A DNA stretch of 64,000 nucleotides from CAVSUZ01 sp963834715 (GTDB taxonomy: Bacteria; Pseudomonadota; Alphaproteobacteria; Acetobacterales; Acetobacteraceae). Positions 17,641-27,436 of this stretch are shown here, one piece after another (within the stretch, counting starts at the first letter, position 1; every line of letters begins with the position of its first letter). The stretch spans positions 40,043-104,042 of the forward strand of contig CAWIDE010000032.1 in assembly GCA_963834715.1 (NCBI GenBank), written 5' to 3'. The notes beneath the pieces were generated by a model. The model was not told the DNA's origin, did no database searches, and saw only the letters and a program-made list of their open reading frames with translations. The translations under genes were made by a program, and so were the position numbers.

Positions 17641-19190
17641 TGACACAGATCCACCCTCTGCTGCCCCGATTGCGTCAGGCGCGGGTTGTACCGGTGGTCC
17701 GGACAGCCACGGCGGCCCAGGCCGCGAGTGCCGTGCAGTGGCTTCGCGACGCCGGGCTGAAGATTTTCGAGATCACGATGACCGTTCCAGATGCGCCGGC
17801 TTTGATCCGGGAACTTGCGAAAGAGCCTGACTTGCTGGTCGGGGCGGGGACAGTCCGCGATGCGGCAAGCGCATCGGCGTGCCTTTCGGCGGGGGCGGTT
17901 TTCATTGTTGCGCCCTGGATCGACCCCTCACTGGCCGGGCCGTGCCAGCAGGCAGCGGCGTTGCTGATGCTGGGAGCGATCACGCCAACTGAGGTTCGCC
18001 GGGGGCTTGCCGCGGGGGCGCACGTGGTGAAGGTTTTCCCGGCTTCGTCCGCCGGCGGTCCCGCACATATCCGCGCCTTGCGCAGCGTTCTGCCGGATGT
18101 GGATTTCTGCCCTACTGGTGGGATCGAGCCGGCTGACGTGAAGGCTTACCTTTCTGCCGGTGCGGCGTTTGTTGGTATGGGTGGCGCGCTGGTCGGCGGC
18201 GATCAGTCCGCCGTGCAACGGGCCGCGCGTCAGGGTACTGGAACAGGCCAGATGATGTTCGATTTCGTCGGCATGGGCGAACCGATGCTGGAGTTCACTC
18301 AACTTCCGCCCGACCCGGATGGAAGACGCCTCTACCTAGAGGGATATGGCGGAGATACCTCGAACGCCACCATTGCCGCCGCGCGTCAGGGTGCTCACAC
18401 CGCCTACATTTCGGCTCTCGGCCAGGACTTCGCGGGCGATAGTTTCATGGCGCTGTGGGCCAGAGAGGGGGTGGACGCCAGCGGAGTGGTGCGTAAACCA
18501 ACGCATCTCACTGGGGTGTACTTCATCCTGCATGGGCCCATGGGGCACGAATTTCTGCATTACCGGCAGAACTCGGCTGCTTCGGCTTTCATGGCGGCCG
18601 ATCTCCAGCAGGATCTGCTCAAGAACACGCGACTGTTCTTTGCATCGGGGATCAGCCAGGGAATTTCGACCAGCGCCGCCGATGCAGCGTTTGCGGCGAT
18701 CGATGTTGTTCGCCGGGCGGGCGGGATGGTAGCGTACGACACCAATTACCGTTCGAAGCTCTGGCCGCCGGCGCGTGCCGCCGCCGTCATGCACGCCGCC
18801 ATTGGCATGTCTGATATTGTGTTACCCGGCATGGACGATGCGCAGGCGATGCTCGGCCTGACGGACGCGGACCGTATCCTGGATCACTACCTCAGGCTTG
18901 GGCCAAAGATAGCCATCCTCCGGATGGGCGCGCAGGGGGCCTATTTGGCGACGGCTGACTCGCGAACACGCGTACCGGTTTACCCAGTGGAGATGCGTGA
19001 CGCGAGCGGGGCGGGAGATACGTTCTGCGGCTCTTTTCTCGCACGAGTTCTGGCGGGTGATGAGCCGCTGCAGGCGGCGCGATACGCGAACGTGGCCGCG
19101 GCCTTGAAGTGCACCGGCTATGGTGCGGTCGCGCCGATCCCTCGCCCGCCCGAGATCCGCGCGGCGCTGGAAGCCATGCCCAATCGTTAA
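17640..19190 (+). CDS. Fused KDPG aldolase and 2-keto-3-deoxygluconate kinase
   Basis: One reading frame of about 516 residues joins two enzymes. Residues 1-200 are a KDPG/KHG aldolase: 'FEITMTVP' with Glu44, and the Schiff-base Lys131 in 'HVVKVFPAS'. Residues 205-516 are a PfkB-family sugar kinase with the opening 'MMFDFVGMGEPMLEF' and the catalytic 'DASGAGDTF' (base Asp460), as in KDG kinases. The two steps are consecutive: KDG + ATP gives KDPG, which is split to pyruvate and glyceraldehyde-3-phosphate. The start overlaps the SDR stop (TGATG); a GTG one codon earlier is possible. Confidence 0.85.
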   Translation: MTQIHPLLPRLRQARVVPVVRTATAAQAASAVQWLRDAGLKIFEITMTVPDAPALIRELAKEPDLLVGAGTVRDAASASACLSAGAVFIVAPWIDPSLAGPCQQAAALLMLGAITPTEVRRGLAAGAHVVKVFPASSAGGPAHIRALRSVLPDVDFCPTGGIEPADVKAYLSAGAAFVGMGGALVGGDQSAVQRAARQGTGTGQMMFDFVGMGEPMLEFTQLPPDPDGRRLYLEGYGGDTSNATIAAARQGAHTAYISALGQDFAGDSFMALWAREGVDASGVVRKPTHLTGVYFILHGPMGHEFLHYRQNSAASAFMAADLQQDLLKNTRLFFASGISQGISTSAADAAFAAIDVVRRAGGMVAYDTNYRSKLWPPARAAAVMHAAIGMSDIVLPGMDDAQAMLGLTDADRILDHYLRLGPKIAILRMGAQGAYLATADSRTRVPVYPVEMRDASGAGDTFCGSFLARVLAGDEPLQAARYANVAAALKCTGYGAVAPIPRPPEIRAALEAMPNR

Positions 19191-19331
19191 ACCCCTTGGG
19201 CGTTTTTTAGGCGGCTCGGCTAGCGCCTGCGCGCCTTTTTGGTCGCTTTTATGGCAATGCGGCCTCGGCACGGTCCCTGCAAAGCTCCCCAGTTACCAAA
19301 ACTGCCAAAAGAAGCTGGGGAACCATCGGAC

Positions 19332-20679
19332 ATGACCAATTCGATCAAACTGGGCCGCAGAGGATTGGGTGCCCTCGGGGTCGGCCTGACTGCGGCCGCA
19401 GCCATGGGCATCGCGCCGGGAACTCAGAAACAGGCCCTTGCCGCTGCGCCCGCCAGCGGTGAGCCGATTAAGGTCGGCATTCTGCATTCTCTTTCGGGCA
19501 CGATGGCCATCAGCGAAACGACGCTGAAAGACGTCATGCTGATGCTGATTGCCCAGCAGAATGCCAACGGGGGGGTGCTAGGCCGGCCGTTGCAACCGGT
19601 CGTCGTGGATCCGGCTTCCAACTGGCCGTTGTTCGCAGAGAAAGCCCGTCAGTTGCTCAGCGTGGACAAAGTCGCGGCGGTGTTCGGCTGCTGGACATCA
19701 GTCTCCCGCAAGTCTGTCCTGCCGGTGTTCGAGGAACTGAACGGTATTCTGTTCTATCCCGTCCAGTATGAAGGCCAAGAGTGCAGCCGTAACGTGTTCT
19801 ACACCGGTGCTGCCCCCAACCAGCAGGCCATCCCCGCCGTGGATTATCTGATGAGCGAGGAGGGGGTGAAGCGTTGGGTGCTGGCGGGCACCGATTATGT
19901 CTATCCGCGCACCACGAACCAGATTCTGGAAGCTTATTTGAAACTCAAGGGTGTGGCGCCGTCCGATATCATGATCAACTACACGCCGTTCGGCTACTCT
20001 GACTGGCAGAACATCATCTCCCAGATAAAAGCGTTTGGCTCCGCTGGGAAGAAGACAGCGGTGGTTTCCACGATCAACGGCGACGCGAACGTGCCGTTCT
20101 ACAAGGAACTCGGCAACCAGGGTGTGAAGGCGACTGACATCCCGGTGGTGGCCTTTAGCGTCGGCGAGGAAGAACTCGCCGGCATGGATACCAGGCCGCT
20201 AGTCGGTCATCTCGCTGCTTGGAATTACTTCGAGAGCGTCGATACGCCGGAGAAACAAGGCATTCATCGACGCCTGGCACAAGTTCATCAAGAACCCGAA
20301 GCGCACCACCAATGATCCAATGGAGGCGCATTACATCGGCTTCAATATGTGGGTGAAAGGCGTGGAAAAGGCCAACGCGACAGACCCCAACGCGGTGATC
20401 GATGCCATGATCGGCGTCGCGGTGCCGAACCTGTCTGGCGGCTACGCGGCGATGATGCCGAACCACCACCTTACCAAGCCGGTTCTGATCGGTGAAATCC
20501 AGGACGATGGGCAGTTCAACATCGTCTCGGAGACGCCCGGACTGGTTGTGGCGCAGGAATGGTCGCCATACATCGCTCAAACCAAGGATCTGATTGGCGA
20601 TTGGCGCCGGCCACTCTACTGCGGCGCATTCAACGTCAAGACCGGCCAATGTGGCGCCGGCTCTGGCAAGCCGATCTGA
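19332..20679 (+). pseudogene. urtA: Urea ABC transporter substrate-binding protein, frameshifted
   Basis: The first frame has a twin-arginine-like signal ('GRRGLGALGVG'), then a UrtA-type binding protein: 'IKVGILHSLSGTMAISE', 'FGCWTSVSRKSVLPVFE', 'FYPVQYEGQECS'. It degenerates after 'YFESVDTPE'. A second frame continues correctly ('EAHYIGFNMWVKGVEKANATDP') to a normal C-terminus. One extra A in GAGAAACAAGG near 20254 explains the break; removing it reads 'ENKAFIDAWHKFIKNPKRTTND'. UrtA captures urea in the periplasm. The stop leaves a truncated protein unless this is a sequence error. Confidence 0.88.
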
Positions 20680-20720
20680 GCATACTTCGCTCAGGTAGCG
20701 GGTCAGCAGGAAGGTTCCGG

Positions 20721-22301
20721 ATGCGTCACTTCCTCCCCGCCGCATTGGTCTTTCTGCTGACCGCCTTCCCTTTCGGCCTGCTGCGGGCGCAGCAGGCCGA
20801 CCCCTTCGCGTTATTGGCGTCCTCCAGCTATAACGACCTTCGCCAGGGTGTGATCGAGCTTGGGCGAAGTGGCGATGATCGCGCGTTGCCGGTCATCGAG
20901 GCGTTGCATCAGGGGAATCTTTACGTTCGTCCTGACAGGACGCTGTTCATTCGGACCGGCTCCGGGTTCGTCTATGCGCGGACAGGTGCGCCCGCTTCCG
21001 ACGTTTCTGCCGGGATGCTGAGGAAAGTGCGTGTCAGCAATCCGGTGCGTGAAGCGATCGATGACGCTCTAGGCACGTTGCAGCTTTTCTCGCGGGACCC
21101 CGCCCAGCGTCGGGCCGCCGCCGAGGCTGTGTTTCACGCACATGATCCCCATGCGCTGCCGGCGCTTAACCGTGCACTGAAGAACGAAACCGACCCGACC
21201 ACGCGGCGCGCGATCGAGCAGGCGCGGGCGGCTGCGGTGTTGTTTGCGGCCGATGCAATGGAAGGTGATAAGCTGGCTGCCATCCGAAAAATCGCCGCCC
21301 GCGGCGGCATGGACAGCCGCGCCCTGCTCGACAGCCTGTCAAACCAACCTAAGCCGGTCGCGCTGGCTGCGGCCGAAGCAGTCCGTTCTATCGATCGCGT
21401 GTTGGCCTTCTGGAGCGTCATTCAGAGTGTCTATTACGGCATCTCGCTTGGCTCGGTGCTGCTGCTCGCCGCCGCCGGCCTTGCGATCACTTTCGGCGTC
21501 ATGGGCGTTATCAATATGGCCCACGGCGAGATGGTCATGCTGGGCGCCTATACCACATTCGTCGTGCAGCAGGCGCTTGGGCCGGCGTTTACCGGGATCA
21601 GCCTGTTTATCGCTGTTCCCGCCGCTTTCATCGTCGCCGGCGCGGCAGGGATTGTGATCGAGCGAACGCTGATCCAATGGCTGTATGGCCGTGCGCTGGA
21701 GACGCTGCTGGCAACCTGGGGCCTGAGCCTCATTCTGCAGCAGGCGGTGCGGAGCATTTTCGGTCCCGATAATCAACCTGTCGAGACGCCGATCTGGATG
21801 AGCGGGGAACTGCACCTGGGCGGCCTGACGCTGACGCTCAACCGGCTTGCGATCATCGCTTTCGCCGCCTTGGTTTTCGCCGCGCTAATGGCGGTTCTGC
21901 GTTACACCTCATTCGGGCTTCGCATGCGCGCAGTGACCCAGAACAGGTTAATGGCCGCTACTATGGGTATCCGCACATCCTGGATCGACGCGCTGACGTT
22001 CGGACTTGGTTCGGGGGTGGCGGGCATCGCCGGCGTCGCCCTGAGCCAGATCGATAATGTCAGCCCCAATCTCGGTCAGAGCTACATTATCGACAGCTTT
22101 ATGGTGGTAGTGTTCGGCGGGGTGGGCAATCTGTGGGGAACGGTGGTCGGTGCCCTGACGCTGGGCATCGTGAACAAGTTCCTGGAACCGTTTGCCGGCG
22201 CTGTGCTTGGCAAGATTGCTGTCCTGATCATGCTGATACTGTTCATCCAGCGTAAGCCGCGCGGTCTGTTCCAACTGCGCGGACGGGCGGTAGAGGCATG
22301 A
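20721..22301 (+). CDS. urtB: Urea ABC transporter permease UrtB
   Basis: 526 residues, starting at ATG 20721 after AGGAAGG. As in other UrtB proteins, a signal peptide ('LVFLLTAFPFGLLRAQQ') and a roughly 230-residue periplasmic helical region precede a LivH-type permease domain ('LGSVLLLAAAGLAITFGVMGVINMAHGE...'). It forms the membrane channel with UrtC. The gene is intact although urtA is broken. It overlaps urtC by four bases. Confidence 0.92.
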   Translation: MRHFLPAALVFLLTAFPFGLLRAQQADPFALLASSSYNDLRQGVIELGRSGDDRALPVIEALHQGNLYVRPDRTLFIRTGSGFVYARTGAPASDVSAGMLRKVRVSNPVREAIDDALGTLQLFSRDPAQRRAAAEAVFHAHDPHALPALNRALKNETDPTTRRAIEQARAAAVLFAADAMEGDKLAAIRKIAARGGMDSRALLDSLSNQPKPVALAAAEAVRSIDRVLAFWSVIQSVYYGISLGSVLLLAAAGLAITFGVMGVINMAHGEMVMLGAYTTFVVQQALGPAFTGISLFIAVPAAFIVAGAAGIVIERTLIQWLYGRALETLLATWGLSLILQQAVRSIFGPDNQPVETPIWMSGELHLGGLTLTLNRLAIIAFAALVFAALMAVLRYTSFGLRMRAVTQNRLMAATMGIRTSWIDALTFGLGSGVAGIAGVALSQIDNVSPNLGQSYIIDSFMVVVFGGVGNLWGTVVGALTLGIVNKFLEPFAGAVLGKIAVLIMLILFIQRKPRGLFQLRGRAVEA

Positions 22302-23413
22302 TGCCGCGGTCGGCTCCCGTTCCAGGGCTGATTGTGGGCGCTGCCGCGATCCTCGCGGTGTTAAATCTGGCGACACCAGTATCGTCGCCGCTCCATGTTT
22401 CCGCTTATACGATTTCGCTTGCGGGCAAGTATCTTTCGTACGCGATTCTTGCACTGGCGCTCGACCTGGTATGGGGCTACGTCGGTATCCTCAGCCTGGG
22501 ACACGCGGCTTTCTTTGCACTCGGCGGCTATGCGATGGGAATGTATCTCATGCGCGAGATCGGTGCCCGCGGGGTCTATGGCAATCCGCGTTTGCCAGAC
22601 TTCATGGTGTTCCTGGGCTGGAATCATCTGCCGTGGTACTGGCAGTGTTTCAACCATTTCGCCTTTGCTCTGCTTATGGTCCCGCTGGTTCCGGCGGCAT
22701 TGGCCTTCATCTTCGGCTGGCTGACATTCCGGGCGCGGGTGACGGGCGTATATCTGTCGATCATCACGCAGGCTCTGACTTACGCGCTGATGCTGGCCTT
22801 TTTCCGGAACGATATGGGTTTCGGCGGCAATAATGGCATGACTGATTTCAAGGACATCGTGGGGTTTCCGCTGCAAGCGGATTCCACGCGCGCGGGGCTG
22901 CTCGTGGTGACGGCTTTCGTCCTAGGCGCCGCATACCTGCTCGCGCGCACCATAGTGGGGTCGCGGCTCGGGAAGGTTCTGGTGGCGATCCGGGAAGCCG
23001 AGCCGCGCACTCGCTTCCTCGGCTATCGCCCGGAATCGTATAAATTGTTCATCTGGGTGCTGTCGGCTGCGTTGGCTGGCATCGGCGGCGCGCTGTATGT
23101 GCCCCAGGTCGGCATCATTAACCCAAGCGAGTTCGCCCCGGGTAATTCTATCGAAGCGGTGATCTGGGTCGCTGTTGGCGGGCGCGGTACTCTTGTTGGC
23201 CCTATCCTCGGCGCCGTGCTGGTCAATTTCGGTAAGACCTGGCTTACCGGGACCCTGCCCGAGGCTTGGCTGTACGCGCTGGGTGCCCTCTTTATCTTCA
23301 CGACAATCTTCCTGCCGAAAGGGTTGGTCGGGCTGCTCGGTTGGCGGCCTCCTGGTCGCCTGCCCACCACGGAACCTTCTGTCGCGTCAAAACCGCGCGA
23401 GGTGGCGGGATGA
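22298..23413 (+). CDS. urtC: Urea ABC transporter permease UrtC
   Basis: 371 residues with about nine to ten membrane helices and the LivM signature ('WGYVGILSLGHAAFFALGGY', 'REAEPRTRFLGY'). It pairs with UrtB to form the transmembrane pore. Start and stop overlap the neighbouring urt genes (ATGA both times), which is typical of tight translational coupling in this operon. Confidence 0.92.
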   Translation: MMPRSAPVPGLIVGAAAILAVLNLATPVSSPLHVSAYTISLAGKYLSYAILALALDLVWGYVGILSLGHAAFFALGGYAMGMYLMREIGARGVYGNPRLPDFMVFLGWNHLPWYWQCFNHFAFALLMVPLVPAALAFIFGWLTFRARVTGVYLSIITQALTYALMLAFFRNDMGFGGNNGMTDFKDIVGFPLQADSTRAGLLVVTAFVLGAAYLLARTIVGSRLGKVLVAIREAEPRTRFLGYRPESYKLFIWVLSAALAGIGGALYVPQVGIINPSEFAPGNSIEAVIWVAVGGRGTLVGPILGAVLVNFGKTWLTGTLPEAWLYALGALFIFTTIFLPKGLVGLLGWRPPGRLPTTEPSVASKPREVAG

Positions 23414-24153
23414 CTTCCTCTACGCTGCTTTACCTCGACGGCGTCACCGTCAGCTTTGACGGCTTCCGTGCCCTCAACGAACTCTCTTTCCTCCTGGCGC
23501 CAGGTGAAATGCGCGCGGTGATCGGCCCGAACGGCGCCGGCAAAACCACCATGATGGATGTGATCACCGGTAAGACGCGTCCCGATTCGGGGCGAGTTGT
23601 GTTCGGCGAGAACACCGACCTTATGCGGCTGGATGAGGCTAATATCGCGGCTCTCGGTGTCGGCCGGAAATTCCAAAAGCCCACTGTGTTCGAGCCACTG
23701 AGCGTCCGTGACAATCTGCTGCTCGCGCTTGCTGGCGAACGGACGCCGCGTTTTACGCTATTCGCCCACGAAACAGCCGCCGAGCGCGACCGCATCGATC
23801 AGATGCTTGCTACCATCCGGCTGGAAGCTGTCAGCCCTTTGCCGGCGGCCAGCCTGTCACATGGGCAGAAACAATGGCTGGAGATCGGCATGCTGCTCGC
23901 GCAGGACCCGTTGCTGCTGCTGGTGGACGAACCGGTTGCCGGCATGACTGATGCGGAAACCGAGCAAACCGCCAGTCTGCTGCGCGATATCAATCGATCC
24001 CACAGCGTGGTCGTTGTCGAGCACGACATGGCTTTCGTTCGCTCGCTGGACGTGAAGGTGACGGTCCTGCACGAAGGCGCGGTGATCGCGGAGGGATCGA
24101 TTGACCACGTCAGCGCGGACCCGCGCGTGGTCGAAGTGTATCTGGGGCGCTGA
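23410..24153 (+). CDS. urtD: Urea ABC transporter ATPase UrtD
   Basis: 247 residues. Walker A 'GPNGAGKTT', the UrtD-specific signature 'LSHGQKQWLEIGMLL', and Walker B 'LLLLVDEPVAGM' are all intact. It is the LivG-like ATPase powering urea import. It overlaps urtC and urtE by a few bases. Confidence 0.93.
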   Translation: MTSSTLLYLDGVTVSFDGFRALNELSFLLAPGEMRAVIGPNGAGKTTMMDVITGKTRPDSGRVVFGENTDLMRLDEANIAALGVGRKFQKPTVFEPLSVRDNLLLALAGERTPRFTLFAHETAAERDRIDQMLATIRLEAVSPLPAASLSHGQKQWLEIGMLLAQDPLLLLVDEPVAGMTDAETEQTASLLRDINRSHSVVVVEHDMAFVRSLDVKVTVLHEGAVIAEGSIDHVSADPRVVEVYLGR

Positions 24154-24848
24154 TGCTGGAAGTTTCCGGTGTCACGCTTTACTACGGGGCGGCGATCGCA
24201 CTGCGCGGCGTCTCGCTGGCTGCTCGCCCCGGTGCCGTCACCTGTCTGATGGGCCGCAACGGCGTGGGGAAGACTAGTTTGCTTCGCGCCATCATGGGCG
24301 CGCATCCTATCACCGCCGGCGCAATCCGTTGGGACGGCACCGATATCTCCCGTTTGCCAACGCACGAGCGTGCACGTCGGGGTATTGCCTGGGTGCCGCA
24401 AGGGCGCGATATCTTTCCCTTGCTGACGGTGAAGGAAAATCTCGAAACCGGCTTTGCTGTCCTGCCTCGAGGACGGCGACGGATCCCGGAGGAGGTGTTT
24501 GAGCTCTTCCCCATCCTCAAAAACATGCTGCGCAGGCGCGGCGGTGACCTTTCGGGCGGTCAGCAGCAGCAATTGGCCATCGGCCGCGCCCTGGTAACAC
24601 GCCCCCGCCTGCTGCTGCTGGACGAACCGACCGAGGGCATCCAACCCAGCATCATCAAGGATATTGGCCGCGTCATCGCGCACCTGCGAGACCGCGGCGA
24701 TATGGCTCTCCTGCTTGTCGAACAGTATTTTGACTTCGCCAGGGACCTCGCGCAGACCATTGCCGTGATGGATCGCGGTGATATCGTGCTGGTCGGCACG
24801 CGTGAGGAGCTGGAAGAGGCCGATGTTCGACGCCGGCTTTCGGTGTGA
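24153..24848 (+). CDS. urtE: Urea ABC transporter ATPase UrtE
   Basis: 231 residues. Walker A 'GRNGVGKTS', signature 'LSGGQQQQLAIGRAL' and Walker B 'LLLLDEPTEGIQPS' are intact; the 'TEGIQPSI' sequence after Walker B is typical of UrtE. It is the second, LivF-like ATPase of the urea importer. Its 3' end overlaps the start of the ureD reading frame. Confidence 0.93.
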   Translation: MLEVSGVTLYYGAAIALRGVSLAARPGAVTCLMGRNGVGKTSLLRAIMGAHPITAGAIRWDGTDISRLPTHERARRGIAWVPQGRDIFPLLTVKENLETGFAVLPRGRRRIPEEVFELFPILKNMLRRRGGDLSGGQQQQLAIGRALVTRPRLLLLDEPTEGIQPSIIKDIGRVIAHLRDRGDMALLLVEQYFDFARDLAQTIAVMDRGDIVLVGTREELEEADVRRRLSV

Positions 24849-25660
24849 GGCGCCGGTCCTCCAGCGTTCGGTTGGAGAGCTGGATGTTGGGTTTCGTCTC
24901 CGCGGAAATACTACTGTCCTTGATCACCTGCGCCAGTCCGGCTGCCTGAAGGCGCGTGTCCCCCACCCCACTCATCAATCCTGGGTGGATGTGGCGACGC
25001 TTAACATCTCGGGCGGTATCGCTGGAGGTGACGCGCTGACTTCAGCGATTCTCTCTTGGTCCGGCAACGCGCGTCACAATCGCGACGCAAGCCGCCGAGC
25101 GCATTTACCGCTCGCGTTGCGAAGACAAGCCCGCCGGAGTGCAAACGTCGCTCGAGATCGCTGAAGGCGCTGCGGCGGAATGGCTGCCGCAGGAGACTAT
25201 TCTATTCAATGGTGCGACCCTTCGGCGCTGCCTGAGGGTGAATCTGCACGGTGGTGGGAGCTTCCTGGGGATAGAGGCGTTGGTATTCGGCCGCCTGTCG
25301 ATGGGCGAAGCCATTCATGAGCTTTCCCTTCAGGATACCATCTCCATTACCTGCAGGGGCCGAAAGCTGCTGCATGATGTTAGCCGTATCCATGGCGATG
25401 CCGCGGAACTGCTGAGCCATCCAGCCGTCGCTAACAAGGCGCGAGCGGTCGCCACTCTTATCTACGCGGGCGACGATGCCGGGCTTCGGCTCAATCAGCT
25501 TCGCACCGCGTTGGCGGATGAAGAAGCAGGCGCCAGCACGACAGACGGTTTGGTAGTCGCGCGCATTCTCGCGCGAGATGGTGCCACCCTCCGCAGGATC
25601 ATCACAAGGGCGGTGCTAATGCTCCGCGACCGGCCGCTCCCGCGTGTATGGACGTGCTAA
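24823..25660 (+). pseudogene. ureD: Urease accessory protein UreD, frameshifted
   Basis: The first frame starts inside the end of urtE and reads a UreD N-terminus ('LQRSVGELDVGFRLRGNTTVL', 'DVATLNISGGIAGGD'). Near 25066-25075 the correct reading moves to another frame (from 25073: 'VTIATQAAERIYRSRCED', then 'LEIAEGAAAEWLPQETILFNGA') and continues to a normal C-terminus. The shift is +1 base or -2 bases. UreD is the scaffold for nickel delivery to urease. With the break, only a fragment would be made. Confidence 0.85.
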
Positions 25661-25669
25661 GGAGATCCG

Positions 25670-25972
25670 ATGAACCTTACGCCCCGAGAGAAAGACAAGC
25701 TGCTTATCGCGATGGCTGCCATGGTCGCCCGCCGCCGACTAGAGCGTGGCGTGAGACTGAACCATCCGGAGGCCGTCGCCCTGATTACCGATTTTGTTGT
25801 GGAAGGTGCGCGCGATGGACGAAGCGTCGCCGATCTTATGGAAGCTGGGGCACACGTGATTACGCGTGAGCAGGTGATGGAAGGGGTGGCGGACATGATT
25901 CACGATGTGCAGGTGGAAGCGACGTTTCCGGACGGAACCAAGCTTGTGACGGTCCACGTTCCGATCCGCTGA
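25670..25972 (+). CDS. ureA: Urease gamma subunit
   Basis: A full-length 100-residue UreA ('MNLTPREKDKLLIAMAAMVARRRLERG', 'HDVQVEATFPDGTKLVTVHVPI') with a good AAGGAG ribosome site. UreA is the small structural subunit of the nickel urease (UreABC)3. It is intact, but the catalytic subunits ureB and ureC and the maturation genes ureEFG do not follow; the next gene is on the other strand four bases away. It therefore looks like the remainder of a truncated urease operon. Confidence 0.93.
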   Translation: MNLTPREKDKLLIAMAAMVARRRLERGVRLNHPEAVALITDFVVEGARDGRSVADLMEAGAHVITREQVMEGVADMIHDVQVEATFPDGTKLVTVHVPIR

Positions 25973-25975
25973 TCT

Positions 25976-27370
25976 TCAGCGCAGCTTCTCGAACCGCCAG
26001 GGACTTACCCCCATCAGCATTGGGTCCAGTGCCAGCCGGTGCTCCAGGGGTGGAAAAGCGCGGCTGCGGCAGTCCGGCCGGTCGCATAACCGGCACGAGA
26101 GGCCAATTCCAACGCGCGAGTGGTCGATATCCAAACCATCCGCATACACCACGTCCGCAGTATGTTCCGCTGAGCAACCCATGGCAACCACATAGGTCGG
26201 TCGTGGCTCTCCGAACCGAAGGGCCGGCCCATTGACGGTTCGCGCAAAGCATAGAAACGTGGCTCCGTCGGGCAGCTCTGCCAACTGCACTTGAATTTCG
26301 TGTGGCTGTGCGAACGCTGTATGCACCACCCAACGCGGACACGAGCCGCCATATCGGGCAAACGGAAAACCGGCGGCTGAAAACCGCTTCGACACATTCC
26401 CCGCCGGATCTACACGTAAGAAGAAGAACGGGATTCCCCGCGCTCCGGGCCGCTGCAAGGATGACAAGCGCTGACACGCCTGTTCGTAGGACACGCCGAA
26501 CCGGGCTGCCAACGCCTCCACATCGTGCCGCAACTCATGGGCCGCCGAAAGAAACAAAGCATACGGCATCAGGATGGCTGCCGCGATATAGTTCAGCAGC
26601 CCAATCCGGATCAGCATTGTCGCCTCGGGCGACGATGGAGCCGCCGCCGACAACAGCTCCTCCACCTGCTCTCGCGCCTCCAGGAGGGCCAACTGGTATG
26701 CCATCTGGAACCCGCGGCTCTCCCGCGGCAGGGTTTCAGACAAGAATAACGTGCGCGAGGTCGGTTCAAACCGGCGCAACACGCCCTCCAGATCGCCAAC
26801 CGTGACGGCCAACCCATGCTCGCGGCGCAAGCGTTCAGCAATCGCGTGGTTCATCTCATGTGGCGGTGCGGCCAAAGCTGCGCCGATTTGCTCCGCTGTG
26901 TCTTCGAGGGTGGGGAAATGGTTGCCGGCCTCATGGAAAAAATCTCGCGCCTCCTCCGTCGGGAGCAGGATGCGCCGGCCGGACGGCAAGGCAATTCCGC
27001 CTGCATCCTCCCGGGCCACGCGCCAGGCACGGTAGAGCGCAAGGATGGCGCGTGCAGCATTCGGTGCCTCGGCCGCCAGTTGGGCGATTTCGTCCTCAGG
27101 AACCGCCTCGCTGCCCAGGACCGGATCAGCGAACACCTCCCGCAGGCCGGTTTCCAGTTGCTTCTCGGTTCGACCCGAGAGCTCGGCCAGTTCAACCCCA
27201 AGCCGTTCGGCAAGCTTGATCAGCAGCGATGCGGTCACCGCTCGCTGGTCATGCTCGATGAGGTTCAGATAACTTGCGGATATGCCGAGTTCGGCCGCAA
27301 GCGCCTGCTGACTCAAGCCCCGCTCGGTGCGCAGGCGCCGTACAGTCCGGCCAATGAGCGGGCGCGACAT
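25976..27370 (-). CDS. XRE/ImmA-IrrE-type metabolic regulator (ScfR/RamB-like)
   Basis: 464 residues. N-terminal helix-turn-helix (about 10-63, 'LRTERGLSQQALAAELGISASYLNLIEHDQRAV'), a central IrrE/ImmA-like region, and a C-terminal domain with a cysteine cluster ('GLSCRLCDRPDCRSRAFPP'). This architecture is that of short-chain acyl-CoA responsive regulators controlling propionate, glyoxylate or ethylmalonyl-CoA genes (RamB, PrpQ, CcrR types). The central 'PPHEMNHAI' lacks a clear HExxH, so protease activity is unlikely. The target is not obvious here. Confidence 0.82.
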   Translation of the reverse strand: MSRPLIGRTVRRLRTERGLSQQALAAELGISASYLNLIEHDQRAVTASLLIKLAERLGVELAELSGRTEKQLETGLREVFADPVLGSEAVPEDEIAQLAAEAPNAARAILALYRAWRVAREDAGGIALPSGRRILLPTEEARDFFHEAGNHFPTLEDTAEQIGAALAAPPHEMNHAIAERLRREHGLAVTVGDLEGVLRRFEPTSRTLFLSETLPRESRGFQMAYQLALLEAREQVEELLSAAAPSSPEATMLIRIGLLNYIAAAILMPYALFLSAAHELRHDVEALAARFGVSYEQACQRLSSLQRPGARGIPFFFLRVDPAGNVSKRFSAAGFPFARYGGSCPRWVVHTAFAQPHEIQVQLAELPDGATFLCFARTVNGPALRFGEPRPTYVVAMGCSAEHTADVVYADGLDIDHSRVGIGLSCRLCDRPDCRSRAFPPLEHRLALDPMLMGVSPWRFEKLR

Positions 27371-27388
27371 CCGATTACCTGCAACAGA

Positions 27389-27410
27389 AGCCGGGCCTCA
27401 CGGCCCGGCT
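27389..27410 (-). terminator. Hairpin between the Bax-inhibitor-like gene and the XRE regulator
   Basis: A perfect 9-bp stem AGCCGGGCC/GGCCCGGCT with a 4-base loop lies in the gap between two genes of the same strand, downstream of the Bax inhibitor gene. It has no U tract but is the strongest structure in the interval. Confidence 0.5.
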
Positions 27411-27436
27411 CCACCCACTCTCACGCAGCAATCCGC

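Noticed and set aside
19191..19215. Terminator after the aldolase-kinase fusion
   Set aside because: A T run (GCGTTTTTTAGG) exists, but the preceding CCC-CTT-GGG stem is only three pairs, so I did not list it as a terminator.
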